Source of the DNA: an uncultured Erythrobacter sp.
GTDB lineage: Bacteria; Pseudomonadota; Alphaproteobacteria; Sphingomonadales; Sphingomonadaceae
DNA length: 64,000 nt
NCBI RefSeq assembly: GCF_947497915.1
Contig: NZ_CANMIJ010000001.1
Span: forward strand, 124,001 to 188,000
Direction: 5' to 3'
Shown here: positions 35,895 to 45,434 of the stretch, one piece after another
How the letters are laid out: every line of letters starts with the position of its first letter
Numbering within the stretch: the first letter of the stretch is position 1
The notes under the pieces: model-generated
The model's database searches: none
What the model saw: the letters and a program-made list of their open reading frames with translations, nothing else
What the model was told of the DNA's origin: nothing
Program-made: the position numbers and the translations under genes

Positions 35895-37042
35895 CGCGGA
35901 CGGCCCAGCAAGATTCTGCCCGCGCCGTCAAGAAGGCGCCGTGCATAAAGTATCGAGATGGGCCAGCCATCAGCGTCTGGATAACGCTGCTCCAAAAACT
36001 CTCTGCCAGGAAACGCATGATCCCAGACAAGAGCGGTTTTTGCCTTCATGCTTTTGGCACTCGCAAAGTCTTGTTTGAAGTGAAGGTGAGCGGAACCGGC
36101 TTCATAATAGTCCGAGATTGTATTCGATAATTGTGGCCGCTTTAGTCGAGCCTCAATCCCGGGTGGTACAGCAAAGCTTAGAGTTTTGCGCGCAAAGTTG
36201 ATCCCTAATGCGACGGAACGCGAAGCGCCCCAACGCTCGGCGATTGACGCAAGGTCAGCCCAATCCTGATCTGAAAAATCGCGGGCCAAAAGGTGTAGGT
36301 CTACGGCCCAGATCAGCCTGTTGCCCTCCATCAATTTGTCGCTTCCCGCATTATAGCCAAAAGCAGCATGGCCGCTGCGGTTGATGCAGATTTGAATGAA
36401 AGCATCGATAGCCCCCGTGCAACTGGCCACTCGTGAAAGTCGCGGCAGATGCTTCGTACGTGCTCTGGGGTGATCACGCTCGATCGCTTCGGAAATCGCA
36501 AAGCTTGAACTGATGGCCCAATGCAGGTCAACCTGATGCGTAAAGCCGGAGGGCGTCGTGCAATTCCACACTTCTTGCAATGCACGCTGATCTCCCGAAG
36601 GTTCAAAGCCGCACTTGTTGAACACATTTCGCACCTGATTGCGATCGCAGTTCTCAATCAGAATATCGGTGTCACCGCGCCGCCTTGTCGCAGGGTCGGA
36701 ATAGACGGAATAGGCGAGGGCAGTGCCCTTCATAATTGTCGACTGGAAAGAGGCCGAGTGCAGCGCAGCGACCAGCCTTGCGATGACCGCGCTATGATCC
36801 GCTTCCCACACTGCCTGTAGCCTCGCTTGCTCCTGTAGAACTTCAAGGAGATCGTGTGGCCAATCCGCAAAAGTTTGCACGTTGTCAGCGAGCAAAAAAG
36901 CGATTCCGTGAAAATCCAGTCGCTGCGTCAGCTCTGCCGTTTTGTCTGCCAAGGCAGGTGGAAAATCAGGCGCAGGCTGCGACGTCAATGCGCTGCGCAC
37001 GCAATCGGCAAAGTATATATCAATGGCTTCGGTATGCGTCAT
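35891..37042 (-). CDS. Nucleotidyltransferase-family protein of the lasso cluster
   Basis: 383-residue protein of the uncharacterised nucleotidyltransferase family often seen in RiPP and lasso clusters. The fold signature is STIMKGTALAYSVYSDPATR followed by RRGDTDILIE: K105-G106 and the metal-binding pair D124 and D126. The remainder is helical with conserved WAVDLHLLARDF. Whether it modifies the peptide with a nucleotide is unknown. I chose the ATG at 37042, where the family-like sequence begins; the frame stays open to 37234 but that part looks non-coding. It is coupled to the ABC exporter (ATGA) and divergent from rfbA. Confidence 0.85.
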   Translation of the reverse strand: MTHTEAIDIYFADCVRSALTSQPAPDFPPALADKTAELTQRLDFHGIAFLLADNVQTFADWPHDLLEVLQEQARLQAVWEADHSAVIARLVAALHSASFQSTIMKGTALAYSVYSDPATRRRGDTDILIENCDRNQVRNVFNKCGFEPSGDQRALQEVWNCTTPSGFTHQVDLHWAISSSFAISEAIERDHPRARTKHLPRLSRVASCTGAIDAFIQICINRSGHAAFGYNAGSDKLMEGNRLIWAVDLHLLARDFSDQDWADLASIAERWGASRSVALGINFARKTLSFAVPPGIEARLKRPQLSNTISDYYEAGSAHLHFKQDFASAKSMKAKTALVWDHAFPGREFLEQRYPDADGWPISILYARRLLDGAGRILLGRPR

Positions 37043-37227
37043 AATAAAATGTGTCTGCGATGAATCCCGAAGCGTCACATGCAAGTATGCGCGTATGGAT
37101 GCGTTTTGGCTAGCATGCTGCGACTGTGGGCTGAGCCCCATCGTTAGCGCGCCAGCCATTGACCCTCTGAACCGGTGCTGCAATGCAAATTCAATGTTCG
37201 GCGGCGATTGTGGAAGGCCCGTGACTG

Positions 37228-38118
37228 ATGGCATCTAAACGCAAAGGCATCATTCTGGCGGGTGGATCAGGTACGCGGTTGTATCCGCTCACGCGGGGCG
37301 TCTCCAAACAATTGATGCCGATCTATGACAAGCCGATGATCTACTATCCGCTCAGCACACTGATGCTGGCCGGAATTCAGGATATTCTGATTATCACCAC
37401 GCCTGAGGACGCATCGCAGTTTCAACGGGTCCTTGGTGATGGTTCTGACTTCGGCGTCTCGCTCAGTTATGCAGTTCAGCCAAAGCCAGAAGGATTGGCT
37501 CAGGCGTTTCATATCGCAGCCGATTTCGTCGCAGGCGGGCCGAGCGCGCTGATACTCGGCGATAATATTTTTTATGGACACGGACTACCCAATCTTTTGC
37601 AAAGCGCAGATGCAAAGGCGCAGGGCGCGAGCGTTTTCGCGTACCGTGTTACCGATCCAGAGAGCTTTGGCGTCGTCGAGTTTGACGATGCTGGCAAGGC
37701 CATCTCGATTGAGGAAAAGCCGACCGAGCCAAAATCAAACTATGCCGTCACAGGCTTGTATTTTTATGATGCAACAGTTGTCGAGCGCGCGCGCGATTTG
37801 AAACCATCACCGCGCGGCGAGTTGGAGATTACTGACCTTAATCGGCTGTTTCTCGATGAGGGTTCGATGTCAGTCGAGATGATGGGGCGCGGATTTGCAT
37901 GGCTGGATACGGGAACTCATGCATCTCTTTTGGACGCCGCGACCTATGTGCGGATTACGGAAGAACGGCAGGGTCTCAAGATTGCTTGTCCGGAAGAGAT
38001 CGCCTGGCGTCAGGGGTTCATTGATTCCGCAGAGCTCGCCCGCATTGCGGAGCCACTTCGCAAATCGGGTTACGGCGAATATTTGCTGCGGCTGCTCGAC
38101 GGCCCGCGACTGCCATGA
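37228..38118 (+). CDS. rfbA: Glucose-1-phosphate thymidylyltransferase
   Basis: Makes dTDP-glucose from glucose-1-phosphate and dTTP, the first step for rhamnose and other dTDP-6-deoxy sugars. 296 aa with the nucleotidyltransferase start [75 protein letters not shown] and [15 protein letters not shown]. It is the first gene of a tightly packed rfbACDB operon and overlaps rfbC by 4 bp. Divergent from the lasso nucleotidyltransferase gene. Confidence 0.97.
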   Translation: MASKRKGIILAGGSGTRLYPLTRGVSKQLMPIYDKPMIYYPLSTLMLAGIQDILIITTPEDASQFQRVLGDGSDFGVSLSYAVQPKPEGLAQAFHIAADFVAGGPSALILGDNIFYGHGLPNLLQSADAKAQGASVFAYRVTDPESFGVVEFDDAGKAISIEEKPTEPKSNYAVTGLYFYDATVVERARDLKPSPRGELEITDLNRLFLDEGSMSVEMMGRGFAWLDTGTHASLLDAATYVRITEERQGLKIACPEEIAWRQGFIDSAELARIAEPLRKSGYGEYLLRLLDGPRLP

Positions 38119-38660
38119 AGTTGCTCGAATGTGATATTCCCGGTCCGATGATTGTCGAGCCAAGTGTATTCGGGGACAAACGGGGTTTTTTTCTGGAGAC
38201 ATGGAGCGAAAGCGCATTTTTGGAAGCGGGTCTTGAACTACACTTCGTTCAGGACAACCATTCGCGATCTCAAAAAGGGGTGCTGCGGGGGATGCACTTC
38301 CAGAATCCAGGGGCGCAAGGGAAATTGGTCCGCGTGGCCAACGGCTCCGTCTACGATGTCGTGGTCGATTTGCGGCGCTCTTCGGATCATTTCGGACGTT
38401 GGACAGCGGTAGAATTGTCAGCAACGAATAAGCGGATGCTGTGGGTGCCGGAAGGGTTTGCCCACGGTTTTCTGACGCTCGAAGATGACACCGATTTCCT
38501 ATACAAATGCACCGCCCCGTATGCGCCTGGCGCTGAACATACGCTCGCTTGGGACGATCCAGAGGTCGGAGTTAAATGGCCGCTGGATGGGATCACGCCA
38601 CTAATATCGGAAAAAGATGCGCTTGGGCAGAGCCTCAGTGAAGTGGCCTCGTTCGCATGA
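38115..38660 (+). CDS. rfbC: dTDP-4-dehydrorhamnose 3,5-epimerase
   Basis: RmlC epimerase of dTDP-rhamnose synthesis, 181 aa. The cupin core has GVLRGMHFQ with catalytic H61, [35 protein letters not shown] and the catalytic Tyr at about Y130 ([10 protein letters not shown]). The end [16 protein letters not shown] is typical. It overlaps both neighbours by 4 bp. Confidence 0.97.
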   Translation: MKLLECDIPGPMIVEPSVFGDKRGFFLETWSESAFLEAGLELHFVQDNHSRSQKGVLRGMHFQNPGAQGKLVRVANGSVYDVVVDLRRSSDHFGRWTAVELSATNKRMLWVPEGFAHGFLTLEDDTDFLYKCTAPYAPGAEHTLAWDDPEVGVKWPLDGITPLISEKDALGQSLSEVASFA

Positions 38661-39514
38661 AGGTGTTGATCACAGGCGCAAAAGGGCAGCTTGGCGGTGC
38701 GCTTCAACGGACCGCTCCAGACGGTGCGTCGATCACAGCAATTGATCTGGCGGAATGCGACTTAACGGATAGCAAGGCACTGCGCGGCTTAATTTTTGCC
38801 GAACAGCCCGACGTTTTGATCAACGCGGCGGCGTATACGGCCGTGGACAAAGCGGAAACCGACGCGGCGTTAGCGAAAGCTATCAATACCGATGCGGTCG
38901 GCGTTATGGCTGCGGCATTAACTGAGACTGGCGGGAAGCTCGTCCACGTATCAACGGATTTCGTCTTTGATGGCGCGTCAGCCAGCGCTTACCAGCCAGA
39001 GGACGCGCGCACGCCTTTGTCCGTCTATGGCCTGACGAAAGCGGAGGGCGAAGATCATCTGCGTGATGATGATCTACTTGTGCGAACGGCATGGGTGTAT
39101 GAAGCGGGCGGGGCAAACTTCGTTCGAACTATGATCCGCCTGATGAATGAGCGTGACGAACTTGGAATTGTCGCCGATCAAATCGGCTCCCCGACATTGG
39201 CGCGCGGCCTTGCGCAGACCATTTGGGCATTGGCTCGCTGCGGTGCAACGGGCATTTACCACCATAGCGACGCGGGCGTTGCCAGCTGGTACGATTTCGC
39301 TGTCGCAATTGCTGAAGAGGCGCACAACCTTGGCCTCATCGGCAAATTGCCGGATATCAAACCGATAGCGACCGCAGATTACCCAACCCCTGCGCGGCGA
39401 CCTGCGTTCTCCTTATTGGATTGCCGTAAAACCCGTGCACTGCTGGGCGATGCGCATGTTCACTGGCGCACCAATCTGCGCGCAATGCTAAAAGAGGAAA
39501 AGGCCCTTGGCTAA
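38657..39514 (+). CDS. rfbD: dTDP-4-dehydrorhamnose reductase
   Basis: RmlD, last step of dTDP-L-rhamnose synthesis. 285 aa short-chain dehydrogenase: [17 protein letters not shown] (NADPH motif), PDVLINAAAYTAVDKAE, HVSTDFVFDG with the catalytic Thr, and Y124-x3-K128 (YGLTKAEGE). The ending is YPTPARRPAFSLLDCRKT, typical of RmlD. It overlaps rfbC by 4 bp and rfbB by 8 bp. Confidence 0.97.
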   Translation: MKVLITGAKGQLGGALQRTAPDGASITAIDLAECDLTDSKALRGLIFAEQPDVLINAAAYTAVDKAETDAALAKAINTDAVGVMAAALTETGGKLVHVSTDFVFDGASASAYQPEDARTPLSVYGLTKAEGEDHLRDDDLLVRTAWVYEAGGANFVRTMIRLMNERDELGIVADQIGSPTLARGLAQTIWALARCGATGIYHHSDAGVASWYDFAVAIAEEAHNLGLIGKLPDIKPIATADYPTPARRPAFSLLDCRKTRALLGDAHVHWRTNLRAMLKEEKALG

Positions 39515-40562
39515 CCTGCTTATTACCGGTGGTGCCGGCTTTATCGGCGGCAATTTCGTGCATTATTGGGCGGAAAAGCACCCCGATCATACGCTGACCA
39601 TACTCGATTGCCTGACCTATGCGGGTAATGCTTCGACTATTAGAGGCGTGGAGCAGGCAGAGCTGGTGACCGGCGATATTCGCGACACTTCGCTGGTCGA
39701 AAGCCTGCTGCGAGAGCGGGACATTGCGACGATCATTCACTTCGCTGCCGAAAGCCACGTGGACCGCTCTATCAGCGGGCCGGACGCCTTTATTGAGACA
39801 AATATCCTCGGCACCAACAGCTTGCTTAAGGCCGCGCGGACGGTTTGGCTGGATGAAGGCAGCAGCCAGCCGCACCGTTTCCACCATATCTCGACAGACG
39901 AAGTTTATGGCTCTTTGGGGCCAGAGGATCCGGCCTTCACAGAGACCCATCAGTATCAGCCCAATTCACCATATTCAGCGTCAAAGGCATCGTCGGACCA
40001 TTTGGTGCGGGCCTATCATCACACGTACGGTTTGGATGTGACGACAAGCAATTGTTCGAACAATTATGGGCCTTATCAATATCCCGAAAAGCTAATCCCG
40101 CTGTTCCTGCTCAACGCGCTGCATGGCCGCGCGCTGCCGATTTATGGGGACGGCATGAATGTGCGCGATTGGCTGCATGTTGAGGACCATTGCCGGGGCA
40201 TTGAAGCCTGCCTTGAGCGCGGTCAGCCGGGGGAGGTCTACAATATCGGCGGCGGAGAGGAATTGGCTAATCTCTCGGTAATCGAAAGCATTTGCAGCGA
40301 AGTGGACCTTGCCTTTGCGGACATTGCGGGTCTTGCCGAGCGCTATCCCGATGCGCCAGCAGCACAGGGACGCAAAAGCGAAGAGCTGAAGGCCTACGTC
40401 ACTGATCGCGCCGGGCATGATCGCCGCTATGCGATTGATGAGACGAAGGCGCGCGACGAATTGGGCTACACGCCGAATTGGAAATTTGCCGATGCCATGC
40501 GCCAAACGGTGCGCTGGTATCTGGAGAATGAGGACTGGTGGAAGCCGCTCCTGCGCGGCTAG
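39507..40562 (+). CDS. rfbB: dTDP-glucose 4,6-dehydratase
   Basis: RmlB, converts dTDP-glucose to dTDP-4-keto-6-deoxyglucose, the branch point for rhamnose and for 3-amino-3,6-dideoxy sugars made downstream. 351 aa with NLLITGGAGFIGGNFVHYW, HFAAESHVDRS, catalytic T130-D131-E132 (STDEVYGSLG) and Y156-x3-K160 (YSASKASSDH). The start is a TTG at 39507, supported by AGAGGAAAAGG just upstream and by the family start ANLLITGG. Its stop overlaps the convergent SGNH hydrolase stop. Confidence 0.96.
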   Translation: MANLLITGGAGFIGGNFVHYWAEKHPDHTLTILDCLTYAGNASTIRGVEQAELVTGDIRDTSLVESLLRERDIATIIHFAAESHVDRSISGPDAFIETNILGTNSLLKAARTVWLDEGSSQPHRFHHISTDEVYGSLGPEDPAFTETHQYQPNSPYSASKASSDHLVRAYHHTYGLDVTTSNCSNNYGPYQYPEKLIPLFLLNALHGRALPIYGDGMNVRDWLHVEDHCRGIEACLERGQPGEVYNIGGGEELANLSVIESICSEVDLAFADIAGLAERYPDAPAAQGRKSEELKAYVTDRAGHDRRYAIDETKARDELGYTPNWKFADAMRQTVRWYLENEDWWKPLLRG

Positions 40563-41314
40563 TTCGCGTTCGCATTCGGGCACATTGTCCGCGCCATCCA
40601 TTCGCCAAGGCAGCGATGGCCCACTTCGCGCATATGCAATGCATCACGGACTAGCAGCGGCTGATCGGCCTCACACTGAGAAAAGGCATCAGCTGGATCA
40701 AGCACGCTTAACCCGCGCTCAGCCCCAATCGACGCGACGGATTGCCGATATGGCCCTAGGCGGCCTGCAATTGCACGGCTGCCGGCTGGTGGCGGGGCGA
40801 TAAGGATGACGCGGCTTCCAGTCCTTTCGAAATGATCGATCAAGCGTCCCATGCTTGCGGCAAATTCTTCTAGCGGCACCGGTTGTTTGTCGCGCAGCCA
40901 ACCGCGCGGGGCTGCATCATTTGTGCCGAAGAAGAGCAGAACCAAATCTGCCTGATCCGAAGCATCCTCGACCAACCACCGGCTCTCCCCCATCGCGGCA
41001 GTGTGGCCGCCAACGCCATGTTTCGCCACAACCACGCCATCCGGCAGTGTATCTGCAAACACTGCGCTGAAAGAACTGCGGCTCTCATCGGATGAACCGT
41101 CCATCCGGGCGCCGCTCACATGGCTATCACCGTAGATGGCGATCTGCGATCCTGCGTTCGGACATTCGAGTATCTCAAGGTTTGCCGAGACACTGCTCAC
41201 CTCGACGGTGCGTGTGCCATCTGACCTCCATGCGGGAATTTCACCCGACCCCAGCGCGAGTATGACAAACGATACAACAAAGAGAACTAGGGCTGCCTTT
41301 ATCCACTTAACCAC
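40559..41314 (-). CDS. Membrane-anchored SGNH/GDSL hydrolase
   Basis: 251 residues with an N-terminal anchor or signal (WIKAALVLFVVSFVILALGS) and an SGNH esterase domain: block I YGDSHVSG with the catalytic Ser, block II Gly (HGVGGHTAA), block III FFGTNDAAPR with the Asn, and block V DALHMREVGH with Asp and His. Such enzymes add or remove acyl groups on glycans, so an O-acetyl-esterase or transferase role on the exopolysaccharide is plausible. GTG start at 41314. It is the only minus-strand gene in this stretch, convergent with rfbB. Confidence 0.88.
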   Translation of the reverse strand: MVKWIKAALVLFVVSFVILALGSGEIPAWRSDGTRTVEVSSVSANLEILECPNAGSQIAIYGDSHVSGARMDGSSDESRSSFSAVFADTLPDGVVVAKHGVGGHTAAMGESRWLVEDASDQADLVLLFFGTNDAAPRGWLRDKQPVPLEEFAASMGRLIDHFERTGSRVILIAPPPAGSRAIAGRLGPYRQSVASIGAERGLSVLDPADAFSQCEADQPLLVRDALHMREVGHRCLGEWMARTMCPNANAN

Positions 41315-41418
41315 AGAACCGGTCCCTTCTCATCGACCCCTAGGGATTGCGCGTAGTTGGATTTTCCGTCAACCCAAGACCAAGAATGCAGCACGCCGCT
41401 GCGATGGAGATTACGCAA

Positions 41419-41919
41419 ATGTCGTTCAGTCTGGGCAGATTGCGTTTTTTGCGCACCATGCTGACCGGACTGCGCCGACGGTTCTTCGTCTCAGTCATGG
41501 GAATGGACATTCACCCCACGGTGGAAATGTCGCTAAGCGCCAAGCCCGATATGACCTTCCCCAAGGGTGTGCATATTGATGAATTCACCTATGTTGCGTT
41601 CAATGCGCGCATCCTGACGCATGACCGGACGCGCGGGCTCTATGTGCAAACACGCATTGGCAAGAACTGCTTTATCGGCGGCGAGAGCCTGATCCTGCCT
41701 GGCGTCACCATCGGCGACAATTGTGTGATTGGCGCGGGCAGCGTTGTCACCAAGGATGTGCCGCCGCGCTCCATCGTTGCGGGCAATCCCGCAAAAGTGC
41801 TCAAAACCGATATCGAAGTCGAAGCCTATGGCCGCTTTGTGGACGCCGATGTGACCGAGCGACAATTGCGCGACACCGATCCATCCGTGGGGGCTTTGCC
41901 AGATCGGATGAAACGCTAA
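41419..41919 (+). CDS. Hexapeptide-repeat acyltransferase
   Basis: Left-handed beta-helix acyltransferase of the WcaF/LacA type, with hexapeptide repeats around [20 protein letters not shown] and [20 protein letters not shown], ending in [10 protein letters not shown]. It probably acetylates a sugar of the surface polysaccharide. I place the start at ATG 41419, with GGAG 9 bp upstream; the frame is open up to a TTG at 41347, and ATGs at 41386 and 41404 are possible alternatives. It lies at the head of a plus-strand run of glycan genes. Confidence 0.85.
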   Translation: MSFSLGRLRFLRTMLTGLRRRFFVSVMGMDIHPTVEMSLSAKPDMTFPKGVHIDEFTYVAFNARILTHDRTRGLYVQTRIGKNCFIGGESLILPGVTIGDNCVIGAGSVVTKDVPPRSIVAGNPAKVLKTDIEVEAYGRFVDADVTERQLRDTDPSVGALPDRMKR

Positions 41920-41959
41920 TGCCTCGGCATGGCTGGGTTAGAGCGCGCGGAGCAAGCCC

Positions 41960-43018
41960 GTGGTGATCCACTATTTGATCGCGGGCTTTGGCATCAAGCC
42001 CAATGGCGGAATGCGCATTATCTATGAGCAGGCGCGGCGCTTGGCACAGCGCGGTCACAGGGTGGAGCTGCATCATTTTGAACGCTTCTCCTCTGACCGC
42101 TTGCGGCGGCTGCCCCGGCAATTGTGGTATTTCCTGAAAGCGGGCCGGACGACCAAGCCCGATTGGATTGATCTGCCTGCCAGTGTCCGCTGCACTTATC
42201 GCTTTTTCGCCCAGCCGCTTTCGCCCGAGCCGGGTGCCCGCGTGATCGCGACATATTGGAAGACGCATGATCTGATCGCGGACAACAAACGCGCCGATGT
42301 GCAATTTTTCTACCTTATCCAAGGCTTTGAAACATGGATCGCGGGGGAGGAGCGATTGTATCGCCAATGGCGCGACGCTTCAGTCAATCTGACCGTTTCC
42401 AAATGGCTCCAACGCAAAGTCATCAAAGTTTCTGGGCAAGCCGTTCTGGTGCCCAATGCGGTGGATTTTGACGCGTTTGGCAATGACAATCCCGACGGGA
42501 TGCGGGGCAAGACAGTGCTGTTTTGCTCAATGGCATCGGCCAAAAAGGGCAGCGCCGATGTTGCGGCCGCCTTAAACCTTTTGCACCAAAGCGGCGCGGG
42601 TTTTGAAGTGACATCATTCGGCGATGCGCATCCCTCCGCCTTTGGATTATCTGCGCCGTGCACGCATTTTCAAACGCCGGACCAGAGCACAATTCGCGCA
42701 TTGTATAATGAGGCCGCCGTCTTCATCAGCGCCAGCCATAGCGAAGGCTGGGGCCTGACATTGGCCGAGGCGACGCTGTGCGGGTGTGCCTTGCTGGTGT
42801 CGGACACAGAAGGCCATTTTGAATTTGCGCGCCCGGGCAAAAGCGCGTTCTTTTTCCGCCGAGGCGCGGCAGATGTGATCGCCCGCAAGCTTCAATTTTT
42901 GCTGAACCGGCCCAACTTGCGCGCGCAATTAAATAGCAACGCGATGGCCGATCTTGCGCCCTACACTTGGGACAATGCGATAGACCAGCTTGAAGCTGCG
43001 CTGGAGGCGCGCACATGA
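41960..43018 (+). CDS. Family 4-type glycosyltransferase
   Basis: 352-residue GT-B glycosyltransferase. The N-terminal segment VIHYLIAGFGIKPNGGMRII includes the typical Gly-rich acceptor loop, VLVPNAVDFDAF is the interdomain region, and SASHSEGWGLTLAEATLCGC holds the E-x7-E motif of retaining GT4 enzymes. It presumably adds one sugar to the lipid-linked repeat unit; donor and acceptor are unknown. GTG start; it overlaps the GNAT gene by 4 bp. Confidence 0.9.
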   Translation: MVIHYLIAGFGIKPNGGMRIIYEQARRLAQRGHRVELHHFERFSSDRLRRLPRQLWYFLKAGRTTKPDWIDLPASVRCTYRFFAQPLSPEPGARVIATYWKTHDLIADNKRADVQFFYLIQGFETWIAGEERLYRQWRDASVNLTVSKWLQRKVIKVSGQAVLVPNAVDFDAFGNDNPDGMRGKTVLFCSMASAKKGSADVAAALNLLHQSGAGFEVTSFGDAHPSAFGLSAPCTHFQTPDQSTIRALYNEAAVFISASHSEGWGLTLAEATLCGCALLVSDTEGHFEFARPGKSAFFFRRGAADVIARKLQFLLNRPNLRAQLNSNAMADLAPYTWDNAIDQLEAALEART

Positions 43019-43569
43019 TTGACGCCAGATTGAACGCGATTTCCGGCCCCAATCTTACCCTGCGGCTCATAACTCCGGCAGATGCTGATTATGTGTTCGG
43101 CCTGCGCACGGATGCGGCTTACAATGCCCATCTCTCCGAGGTGCAAGGCAGTGCCGAGGATCAGCGGCAGTGGATTGAAACCTACAAAGAGCGCGAGGCA
43201 GCGCAGCAAGAGCTGTATTACGTTATCGAGCGGCATGACGGTGTGCGCTGTGGACTTGTTAGGCTCTACGATATTGCTCCGGGCAGTTTCACATGGGGCA
43301 GCTGGCTGCTTGATAGCCGCAAACCGCCCAAAGCTGCTCTGGAAAGCGTGGTGCTGTCCTTTGATATCGGCTTTCATGTGCTGGGCGCTACGCAGGCCAA
43401 TCTTGATGTGCGCCTGGGCAATGCAAAGGCTATTGCGATTTATCGGCGGCTAGAGATGACAGAAACCGCTAGAGATGATGAGAGCTTATACTTCACCTAT
43501 GACCGGGCGCGCTTTGACGCGAACCGACCGGGCTATATGGCGATACTCGAAGGCAAGAAGCAGCTATGA
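43015..43569 (+). CDS. GNAT-family N-acetyltransferase
   Basis: 184-residue GNAT protein (LTLRLITPADADYVFGLRTD, then ESVVLSFDIGFHVLGATQAN, LDVRLGNAKAIAIYRRLEM). It is most like the RimJ/RimL-type enzymes that acetylate amino sugars in glycan loci, such as PseH or WecD. Its place between a glycosyltransferase and a ketoisomerase suggests it may acetylate the 3-amino group made by the downstream aminotransferase. It overlaps the glycosyltransferase gene by 4 bp. Confidence 0.85.
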   Translation: MIDARLNAISGPNLTLRLITPADADYVFGLRTDAAYNAHLSEVQGSAEDQRQWIETYKEREAAQQELYYVIERHDGVRCGLVRLYDIAPGSFTWGSWLLDSRKPPKAALESVVLSFDIGFHVLGATQANLDVRLGNAKAIAIYRRLEMTETARDDESLYFTYDRARFDANRPGYMAILEGKKQL

Positions 43570-43578
43570 TAGGTCAAA

Positions 43579-44340
43579 ATGATGGATAGCAAGAACGATT
43601 GCATCATCCCCCCCGGCACGGTGATTGCTGGCGGTGCGCGGCTGGGTGCGCGCGTCGTGATTACGGGTGATAATGTCGTTATTCGTGAAAACGCTACGAT
43701 TGATGCTGCCGCTGTGATTGGCGCTGATGTGACCATCGGCCAAGGCGCTTGGGTACGCGCAGGGGCGGTGGTGCTGCGTTCTGTTCCGGCCAACGCCATT
43801 GTCGAAGGCAATCCTGCGCAAGTGACCGGATACCGTGATGGTAGCGAAGGGCAACCGCGCCCCGATCCGCGCCATATTGATCTGGACGGTCTCGGCCAAA
43901 TGCCGCGCCCGTCAAAGGTCGATTTGGGTGTTGGAAAAAGCGCACTTTACCTAATGCGGCGGATTGTCGATTCACGAGGAGCGCTGACAGTGGGCGAAGT
44001 GCCCAGTGAAATTCCTTTCTCTCCAGCGCGCTATTTTGTGGTGTTTGATGTGCCCTCGTTGGAGCTGCGCGGTGAGCACGCGCATAAACAATGCCAGCAA
44101 TTCCTCATCTGCCTGCACGGCTCCTGCCGCGTCTTGCTGGATGATGGCAAGGACCGTTGCGAAGTCACGCTCGACCGCCCCGATATGGGCGTGTTTATGC
44201 CCGAAATGATCTGGGGCACGCAGTACCGCTATACGCCAGATTCGGTGCTGCTGGTGTTTGCTTCGCGCACATATGAGGCGGAAGATTACATCCGCTCTTA
44301 CGATGAATTTATGGCCGCTGTTGCAGGCCCAGAAAGATGA
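43579..44340 (+). CDS. Fused hexapeptide acyltransferase and dTDP-4-keto-6-deoxyglucose 3,4-ketoisomerase (FdtA/QdtA-like)
   Basis: 253 residues in two domains. Residues 10-85 are a hexapeptide left-handed helix ([20 protein letters not shown], ending [10 protein letters not shown]). Residues 110-253 are a cupin of the FdtA/QdtA/WxcM family: [40 protein letters not shown] with catalytic H167 and H169, and a final SYDEF. It would move the keto group from C4 to C3 of dTDP-4-keto-6-deoxyglucose, ready for amination. The fusion of acyltransferase and isomerase resembles WxcM. Overlaps the aminotransferase gene by 4 bp. Confidence 0.9.
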   Translation: MMDSKNDCIIPPGTVIAGGARLGARVVITGDNVVIRENATIDAAAVIGADVTIGQGAWVRAGAVVLRSVPANAIVEGNPAQVTGYRDGSEGQPRPDPRHIDLDGLGQMPRPSKVDLGVGKSALYLMRRIVDSRGALTVGEVPSEIPFSPARYFVVFDVPSLELRGEHAHKQCQQFLICLHGSCRVLLDDGKDRCEVTLDRPDMGVFMPEMIWGTQYRYTPDSVLLVFASRTYEAEDYIRSYDEFMAAVAGPER

Positions 44341-45434
44341 GGATCCCGTTCTTGGACTTGGGCGCGGCTTACCGTGAGCTCAAACCGGAAATTGATGCCG
44401 CGGTCAGCCGCGTGCTTGAAAGCGGTTGGTATATTCTCGGACCAGAAGTTGAGGCGTTTGAGGCGGAATGGGCGAGCTATTGCGAGGCGCGCCATGCTGT
44501 TGGTTTGGGCAATGGCCTTGATGCGCTCATCCTTGCCTTGCGCGCCCTGAATATTGGTGCGGGCGATGAAGTGATTGTGCCGTCCAATACTTATATCGCC
44601 ACATGGCTCGCCATATCTGCGGTGGGCGCGGCGCCGGTGCCAGTGGAGCCGGATCCGGCGACCTACAATATCGACCCTGCCCGCATCGCCGACGCGATCA
44701 CAGATAAAACGCGCGCGATCTTGCCAGTGCATTTGTATGGCCAACCAGCCGACCTCGACCCTATTCTTGAACTGGCCCGCAAGCACAATTTGCGCGTGGT
44801 GGAAGATGCCGCACAGGCGCACGGAGCGCGATACAAAGGCAAGCGGATCGGCGGACATGGCGATGTCGTGTGCTGGAGTTTCTACCCCGGCAAAAATCTA
44901 GGCGCATTGGGCGATGGCGGCGCCATCACCACCAATGACAGCGCGCTGGCAGGGCGGATCGCGTTGCTGCGCAATTACGGATCGCGCGAGAAATACGTCA
45001 ATGAAGAGCCCGGCGTGAATTCCCGGCTCGATCCGATCCAGGCCGCCGTGCTGCGGGCCAAATTGCCGTATCTAGACGAATGGACAAACCGCCGCCGCGC
45101 GCTTGTGGAAGCCTACGCAGAGGGGCTGCGCGGTACCGATCTCATCCTGCCCCATGTGCCGGGTTGGGCCGACCCAGTGTGGCATTTGTATGTCGTGCGA
45201 TCAAAGGCACGCGATGCGCTGCAATCTCAGTTGAGCGATGCTGGTATTGGCACTTTGATCCATTACCCGATCCCGCCGCATATGCAGAAAGCCTATGCTG
45301 ATGCGGGTTGCAATTCGGAGGATTTCCCGCTTGCGCAGAGCCTTGCTGATGAGATGCTCAGCCTGCCGATTGGGCCGCAGCTAAGCGCAGAATCGGCGCA
45401 AGAGGTGATCAAGGGCGTCCGCGATGGCGGGTGA
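44337..45434 (+). CDS. DegT/DnrJ/EryC1-family sugar aminotransferase (FdtB/QdtB-like)
   Basis: 365-residue PLP enzyme. The catalytic lysine is K186 in [32 protein letters not shown] (156-170) holds the PLP-phosphate region, and the start [20 protein letters not shown] is the family hallmark. Placed right after the ketoisomerase, it most likely aminates the 3-keto sugar to a dTDP-3-amino-3,6-dideoxyhexose. It overlaps the sulfotransferase gene by 11 bp. Confidence 0.93.
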   Translation: MRIPFLDLGAAYRELKPEIDAAVSRVLESGWYILGPEVEAFEAEWASYCEARHAVGLGNGLDALILALRALNIGAGDEVIVPSNTYIATWLAISAVGAAPVPVEPDPATYNIDPARIADAITDKTRAILPVHLYGQPADLDPILELARKHNLRVVEDAAQAHGARYKGKRIGGHGDVVCWSFYPGKNLGALGDGGAITTNDSALAGRIALLRNYGSREKYVNEEPGVNSRLDPIQAAVLRAKLPYLDEWTNRRRALVEAYAEGLRGTDLILPHVPGWADPVWHLYVVRSKARDALQSQLSDAGIGTLIHYPIPPHMQKAYADAGCNSEDFPLAQSLADEMLSLPIGPQLSAESAQEVIKGVRDGG

